Origin: Membranipora membranacea | Lineage: Eukaryota; Bryozoa; Gymnolaemata; Cheilostomatida; Membraniporidae | NCBI GenBank assembly: GCA_914767715.1 | Contig: OU612067.1 | Span: 23,286,162-23,350,161, forward strand | Length of the DNA stretch: 64,000 bases | Direction: 5' to 3' | Part shown: positions 63,201-64,000 of the stretch, in pieces | Numbering within the stretch: position 1 is the first letter of the stretch | Layout of the letters: every line of letters begins with the position of its first letter | The notes under the pieces: generated by a model | What the model was told of the DNA's origin: nothing | Database searches by the model: none | What the model saw: only the letters and a program-made list of their open reading frames with translations | Made by a program: the position numbers and the translations under genes

Positions 63201-63900
63201 TAGAGTCTGGCAGTAGCTCTGATAGTGGATGTGAATATGATGGCCTTGAGGTGAGTTATTGTGACCAAGGATTCAGGCCATAAGCAGTGCTATAAGTGGA
63301 CTTTTTTCTTTGTGGGTACTCTAACTCTCTGGGTTAACAGTCTTTTTGAGAACTTTTTACTTTTTCAAACTATGCAGAAATATGGATATGTAATAGTATG
63401 ATTGGTTCCTGGTCCAAAGTGGCAACTGCAACACTGTTTTGTGCAGAATCCAGTGGGAACTGCGTTCTAAAGGTTCCCCTCCTATATTTTTCTGTTCTCA
63501 CCAGTTCCCACTCACTCAGAACGCTGTTCATAAGTCAAGTCGATTCAAGTAATGCTGTTGTAACTCATCACCAAGAGAATTTTATGCAATGATTGTTGAC
63601 TTGACGTTTTTAAAGACAAGTGAATTTGCTATGATTGTGTACACGATGAACAAGTTGCGCATGTATCTGCATACAAAGATTCCTGTGGCATAGCATATTC
63701 CTAACGTGACATCAATTTTATAATTCAATATTAGCTGTGAGATGGAATGACAGCACAAGATCAGAGGCTGACGACTAATATATGTGGTACTTCAGCAGAC
63801 AGATACTTCACCTCCTCTTCTAATATTCTCAGAGTCAGATTCTACTCAGATCCCTCCATATCTGGTTCTGGATTCAACTTTGCCTATTCTGCTGTGGATC
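41574..63900 (+). CDS. Multi-CUB cubilin-like extracellular protein gene, open at both ends
   Basis: An array of 21 CUB starts encoded by about 43 exon-like segments on the plus strand. CUB domains are ~110-residue beta-sandwich modules for ligand binding, found in cubilin, bone morphogenetic proteinases and complement proteases. The common plan is a first exon from CGG to the YDYLE motif, ending in phase 0, and a second exon from the next strand through GRYCG and SD.S…GF, ending in phase 1. Modules therefore chain in phase 1 and can be gained or lost cleanly. No EGF, transmembrane or protease part is visible, but both ends are outside the window. Several modules lack halves, and four in-frame stops occur, so this copy may be damaged; the other exons keep frame, splice sites and core residues. 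Confidence 0.85.
42452..42707. repeat. 12-bp minisatellite, about 21 copies, in a CUB intron
   Basis: Tandem GACCAGTACGCT units with variants GACCGG, CTCACC and GTTTGC. The period is a multiple of three and contains no stop in several frames, which creates artificial open frames (YADQ repeat, TLTS repeat and, on the minus strand, LVSV). It lies between exons 42113-42221 and 42970-43154, so it is intronic. Confidence 0.9.
42970..43739 (+). CDS. CUB 2
   Basis: Exons 42970-43154 (phase 1 to 0) and 43574-43739 (phase 0 to 1). Start VCGGDIRDETSG, then SPGYPGNYP, CVWTIRLP, VDLEAHSNCSYDYLE; second half QRYCNN and FSSDISLQHNGFMVTW. All four cysteines and the acidic residues of the usual calcium site (E, D, D) are present. 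Confidence 0.88.
43158..43255. repeat. Short tandem repeat in the CUB 2 intron
   Basis: Three to four imperfect copies of a ~26-bp unit with AGTTTTCCACAGTCATTTAT. Intronic and non-coding. Confidence 0.75.
43978..44722 (+). CDS. CUB 3
   Basis: Exons 43978-44165 and 44566-44722, phases 1-0-1. NCGRNLNLTDGF, SPNYPNHY, CVWVISIP, MESSATCAFDYIE; then GKFCGT and FHSDSSVNNRGFRATW. Complete, with four cysteines. Confidence 0.88.
45405..46373 (+). CDS. CUB 4 (in-frame TAG near the end)
   Basis: Exons 45405-45586 (phase 1 to 0) and 46184-46373 (phase 0 to 1). ACGGIFTDPTG, SPYWPSQYP, CNYLLTAAE, IESHTSCIFDGLS; then PKMCNDQIP, FATDGSVSDLGFRATY followed by TAG at 46337-46339. After the stop the frame continues as FWNRTTPEEPS to a donor in the expected phase 1, so the stop interrupts what looks like the normal exon. 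Alternatively a transcript could end here, since the CUB fold is nearly complete. Confidence 0.75.
46779..46995 (+). CDS. CUB 5 first-half exon (5a), ends in phase 2
   Basis: VCGGILTNSTG, SPGYPSFYH, CLWEIRVPAG, FNIEQTEGYNWDYVQ, then VAENRTSLNNTR to a GTAAGA donor in phase 2. The third cysteine is replaced by Tyr. No second-half exon follows before exon 6a. Phase 2 matches only exon 6b (48509), which itself lacks the fourth cysteine, so 5a and 6b make a coherent module without the second disulphide. Confidence 0.8.
47108..47118. repeat. Poly-G run in CUB intron
   Basis: A G homopolymer of about a dozen bases. Noted because it disrupts reading and sequencing. Confidence 0.7.
47233..47592 (-). 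mobile_element. tRNA-derived SINE copy plus a truncated direct duplicate
   Basis: On the minus strand 47355-47233 begins GGGATGGTGAGATGGCGCAA, contains an A box-like GCGCAATCGGTTAGCGCGC and a B box GGTTCGAGCCCC, as in a tRNA head. A segment of about 73 bp from the B-box side (GTGGGGCTCGAACCCACAAC on the plus strand) is repeated at 47517-47592 without the A box. The element lies in the intron between CUB exons 5a and 6a, where a second-half exon might have been expected. Confidence 0.75.
48011..48669 (+). CDS. CUB 6 (phase-2 junction, no fourth Cys)
   Basis: Exons 48011-48197 (phase 1 to 2) and 48509-48669 (phase 2 to 1). GCGDERRTLPG, SPNFPADYP, CIWTIIAPD, MEAHSQCNYDFLEV; then RNGGNELSPLIRKFFGTK and FKSDVSSAAPGFRVWY. 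The fourth cysteine is Phe (KFFG), leaving Cys3 of this exon pair unpaired. The phase-2 inner junction is shared only with exon 5a. Confidence 0.85.
48797..49456 (+). CDS. CUB 7 (fourth Cys lost)
   Basis: Exons 48797-48978 and 49303-49456, phases 1-0-1. GCGAELSGPTG, SPNYPNAY, CYWTITVAQ, DIERHDSCAYDYVE; then GRSLGKISGNTPP where GRYCG is expected, and FRADTSIGGRGFSAAF. Cys3 has no partner. Confidence 0.87.
49633..49826 (+). CDS. CUB 8 first-half exon (8a), alternative to 9a
   Basis: ECQNQVLNASSGVIESP, FPDPYPHNGNCSW, SHFDIEDD, NQCRNDYLE; phase 1 in and phase 0 out. No second-half exon follows before 9a. It is about 60% identical to exon 9a by hand alignment (same ECQNQ start) and has the same phases, so either can splice to 9b. 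It carries a short extra stretch (DIVGNQ) before the third cysteine. Confidence 0.83.
50198..50970 (+). CDS. CUB 9
   Basis: Exons 50198-50382 and 50811-50970, phases 1-0-1. ECQNQNLTAHQGVIESP, FPNPYPHSRNCSWLI, IEDHSNCVFDYLE; then IRDGPRL, GRYCGSDLPP, FRSDASLAQNGFRLEY. Complete, with four cysteines. The second exon may also serve exon 8a. Confidence 0.87.
50530..50675 (-). mobile_element. tRNA-like SINE remnant in the CUB 9 intron
   Basis: Minus strand: GGAGTGGTCTGATGGTTAAG (A box-like) and TTGTTCTAATTCC (B box-like), about 40 bases apart, followed by CCGGCGGGCAAGG. It resembles a Ser/Leu-type tRNA head but does not fold as a full tRNA. Confidence 0.5.
51280..51321 (+). CDS. 42-nt linker exon between CUB 9 and CUB 10
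   Basis: The acceptor CTACTACTAG and donor GTAAGA bound 42 bases in phase 1 on both sides, encoding ENLGGSNDTNSSNI. This hydrophilic linker has two N-glycosylation sequons (NDT, NSS). It can be included or skipped without changing frame. Confidence 0.6.
51748..52346 (+). CDS. CUB 10
   Basis: Exons 51748-51929 and 52178-52346, phases 1-0-1. GCGGDLNAETGQ, SPGYPGPYPHN, CIWRITVPIG, NLEYHSNCTYDFIE; then VLGGPDS, TKICQDRN, FKTDSSSSGLGFSANF. A stronger-looking acceptor 10 bases upstream (TTTTTAG at 51730-51736) would shift the frame, so I chose GCTAG at 51747. Confidence 0.83.
52704..53769 (+). CDS. CUB 11 (three exons)
   Basis: Exons 52704-52885, 53133-53240 and the first part of 53716-53884, phases 1-0-0. 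GCGGVFSTPTGN, SPGYNTGYP, CEWNITMA, DLEDHDACIYDYVA; then IYDGLLTTSP, DKICGSN, LRLRM and RTDSSSNGRGFDASY. There is an extra phase-0 intron just before the RTD (SD-type) calcium residue. The last exon runs straight on into CUB 12. Confidence 0.83.
53770..53884 (+). pseudogene. CUB 12 start fused to the CUB 11 exon, with TGA at the first Cys
   Basis: In frame after CUB 11 comes TGA (53770-53772) exactly where the CGG cysteine codon is expected, then GGRKIVGDGVEMIRSP, NYPLNYDPNTNCTW and TLMGALP, to a GTACGT donor in phase 1. No further part of CUB 12 is found before CUB 13. There is also a GTAAGA donor-like site at 53780 inside this part, which could end the exon early but would not by itself avoid the stop. 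Confidence 0.7.
54255..54807 (+). CDS. CUB 13 (donor phase broken by one base)
   Basis: Exons 54255-54387 and 54609-54807. VCGGNFTTTHGAF, SPSYP-type TPSYPDPYP, CIWYLNAAPG, IQLSFT; then AFDIENTDGCNRDYVE, IRDGRDQ, GRYCGQSIP, FRSDAANQLSGFTAQF. The CUB spacing (LSFT-AFDIE) requires phase 0, but the only donor (GTAACT) leaves phase 2, as if one base before it had been lost. Reading on without splicing meets TAA. Confidence 0.75.
55105..56082 (+). CDS. CUB 14 (first disulphide lost) with Thr/Pro linker
   Basis: Exons 55105-55286 and 55869-56082, phases 1-0-1. LTGGDMVGNSGQ replaces the usual CGG, and ADHTWSI replaces the C-W motif, so Cys1 and Cys2 are both Thr. The rest is normal: SPLYPRNYPHN, DIETGSTCQYDYLQ, FLDGPADSG, MKICGKNPP, FHTDVSAVGRGFLFNW. 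It ends in a linker TTPGTTLEPGTTP, a likely O-glycosylated spacer. Confidence 0.87.
55458..55831. mobile_element. 374-bp mariner-like MITE with TA duplication
   Basis: Ends CCGTAATCCCTCACC and the exact inverse GGTGAGGGATTACGG, flanked by TA on both sides (55456-55457, 55832-55833). Subterminal ATAG / CTAT also match. It is non-autonomous and carries a tRNA-like sequence inside. It lies in the CUB 14 intron. Confidence 0.85.
55588..55660 (+). pseudogene. tRNA-Thr-like sequence (TGT anticodon) inside the MITE
   Basis: It has the D arm TAGCTCAGTGGTAGAGC, an anticodon loop CTTGTAA (TGT), a B box GAGTTCGAAACCC and a T-run just after, as in Pol III genes. The 5' acceptor strand does not pair with the 3' TGAGGGC, and the anticodon stem is mismatched. 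I call it a pseudo-tRNA or SINE head rather than a working tRNA. Confidence 0.6.
56273..56742 (+). pseudogene. CUB 15 (middle missing, in-frame TGA)
   Basis: The first part (from 56273) reads AGCNFELVATDSAQ, SPNWPENYDNGMD and then TGA (56360-56362) at the second cysteine, with no donor. A normal second half follows at 56574-56742 (phase 0 to 1): VRNGQLERSP, GRYCGNNT, FRSDGSVSNGGFRITY. The C-W strand to YDYLE segment is absent from the 212 bases between. Confidence 0.7.
56908..57902 (+). CDS. CUB 16 (three exons, all phase 1)
   Basis: Exons 56908-57009, 57453-57599 and 57744-57902, each entering and leaving in phase 1. VCGGLINPSSGD, TPGYQETIMP; then QCEWVIEGA, FKLEHDGECRYDFLLVHE; then GRFCSNLT, FASDVSVQHEGFNITY. 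Four cysteines are present. Its intron positions differ from modules 2-11, so it belongs to a different lineage of the array. GITSTG in the loop replaces the usual DG. Confidence 0.83.
58136..59296 (+). CDS. CUB 17
   Basis: Exons 58136-58257 (phase 1 to 0) and 59068-59296 (phase 0 to 1). PCGGVLQSDSG, SPNYPNNYGHD, CAWEIIAEDGAQIE; then LTVDSFNLESSTKCEYDYLA, ATLCQSSS, FVSDYSASGSGFSLSY. The inner intron lies earlier than in modules 2-11, before the F-LE strand, and is 810 bp long with no recognised insert. Confidence 0.85.
59425..59650. repeat. Palindromic MITE-like repeat (ATGTGTTGGCTCTGAT family)
   Basis: A near-perfect hairpin at 59511-59576: GCTGATGTGTTGGCTCTGAT against CAGAGCCAACACATCGGC. 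Single-arm fragments of the same sequence occur at 39.24, 45.66 and 47.89 kb, pointing to a dispersed family. The outer limits are uncertain. Confidence 0.65.
59675..60465 (+). CDS. CUB 18
   Basis: Exons 59675-59898 and 60330-60465, phases 1-0-1. GCGGVFTDLAGN, QNYPGNYPHN, CYWDIMLPAG, DIESGGSTADCFYDYIE, then FFNVDSDGVE on the first exon; TRIGDQKYCGTTPPP and RSDPWTNGQGFNMKW on the second. The split is later than usual, after the loop. Confidence 0.85.
60886..61585 (+). CDS. CUB 19 (phase-1 inner intron)
   Basis: Exons 60886-61041 and 61400-61585, all junctions phase 1. GCGGTFDDESGL, SPGYPNNYQHH, CDYVITARQ, ESNFRIE; then SSNCQYDSVEIFEG, GPFCGLTAP, FKSDSDTSDDGWKATY. The Trp of the C-W motif is Tyr, and the GF near the end is GW. 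Confidence 0.85.
61108..61262 (+). mobile_element. tRNA-derived SINE in the CUB 19 intron
   Basis: Plus strand A box-like GTGGTGCAATTGATAGAGC and B box-like TTTTCAATCCCCGG, followed by a body and an A-rich tail (AAAAAAAAACC) at about 61255. It has SINE layout and is unrelated to the copy at 47.2 kb. Confidence 0.65.
61955..62416 (+). CDS. CUB 20 (GC-AG intron)
   Basis: Exons 61955-62081 and 62190-62416. DCGGYLNDSSG, SPTHPVDYHHN, CTWLIEVSS, QAVNLR; then FEEFDVESSVNGNCQYDYLA, VYDGTTVD, GRYCGDVLP, FKTDGSVAKGGFRAVY. The junction is phase 2 and rebuilds an Arg codon. The 5' splice site is AG/GCAAGT, so the intron is of the minor GC-AG type; no GT alternative keeps the frame. Confidence 0.85.
62731..62918. 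mobile_element. 188-bp MITE with ~52-bp inverted repeats
   Basis: The left arm contains AATAATTTGCACAAACTG … AGGGTATGAAATT, matched by the right arm in inverse (AATTTCATGCCCTGA … CAGTTTGTGCAAATTATT). A small (TTATC) repeat lies in the loop. It is in the CUB 20-21 intron. The target duplication is unclear. Confidence 0.8.
63042..63900 (+). CDS. CUB 21 (in-frame TGA in second exon)
   Basis: Exons 63042-63250 and 63735-63900, phases 1-0-1. GEAQGCGGRLNNTSG, CVWTITVPD, IESGSSSDSGCEYDGLE; then L followed by TGA (63738-63740) and DGMTAQDQR, TNICGTSAD, FYSDPSISGSGFNFAY. Other modules have a charged residue before DG, so an Arg CGA codon changed to TGA by a CpG transition is the simplest origin. The SP.YP motif of the first half is altered (TPVIGSDSMYLP). 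The donor GTGAGT leaves phase 1, so another module should follow beyond the window. Confidence 0.78.
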
Positions 63901-64000
63901 GTGAGTAGTGGTTACTTATTTATCTGCTCAATCAGGGCAGCCACCAACTGCAGAACCGAATAACGCAAAAACACATTGTTACTGTCATATGCTAACCAGG

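Noticed and set aside
1-64000. CRISPR arrays, bacterial operons or phage genes
   Set aside because: Repeats have no spacer structure and all real genes are intron-containing animal genes.

Overview
This window is nuclear DNA of an invertebrate animal. It is AT-rich and has long introns with GT-AG borders, phase-consistent exons, non-LTR retrotransposon remains, tRNA-derived SINE-like units and many short inverted-repeat transposons. I cannot name the species. The domain content (a large LRR-ROCO GTPase and a long CUB-domain array) fits several marine invertebrate lineages.

Left half, minus strand (1-25009, possibly starting near 30.9 kb): one gene for a leucine-rich-repeat ROCO protein. I could assemble ten coding exons that stay in frame: an ATG exon, an N-terminal exon, six symmetric phase-2 LRR exons of 138 or 141 nt (two 23-24 residue LRRs each), a 1937-nt exon with the last LRR, the Roc GTPase and COR domains, and the start of one more exon at the window edge. 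The LRR exons sit in tandem genomic units. A young array (17831-24023; about 1.4 kb per unit, four full units and one partial) holds four intact exons, two of them identical. An older array (about 6.2-17.3 kb) holds two intact exons and at least two ruined copies. A decayed non-LTR retrotransposon (3.8-6.2 kb) sits in the last large intron. Two related putative non-coding exons at 29.07 and 30.87 kb may be duplicated 5' ends of this gene.

Middle (25-41.5 kb): no convincing protein gene. It is a transposon graveyard. The clearest element is a complete 3.2-kb foldback element with ~770-bp inverted arms and a perfect 8-bp target duplication (34351-37546). There are also hAT-like and Harbinger-like non-autonomous elements, hairpin elements, a SINE-like pair and AT-rich tandem repeats.

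Right half, plus strand (41574-63900, open at both ends): a gene for a multi-CUB, cubilin-like extracellular protein. I traced 21 CUB starts. Most modules are two exons joined in phase 0 after the YDYLE motif, and modules follow each other in phase 1. Several are unusual. Two pairs of first-half exons (5a/6a and 8a/9a) share one second half and look like mutually exclusive exons. Modules 1, 12 and 15 lack internal parts. Four in-frame stops (46337 TAG, 53770 TGA, 56360 TGA, 63738 TGA) and one broken donor phase raise the question of a decaying paralogue versus sequence error. One intron has a GC-AG border, and several modules have lost disulphide cysteines, sometimes as matched pairs.
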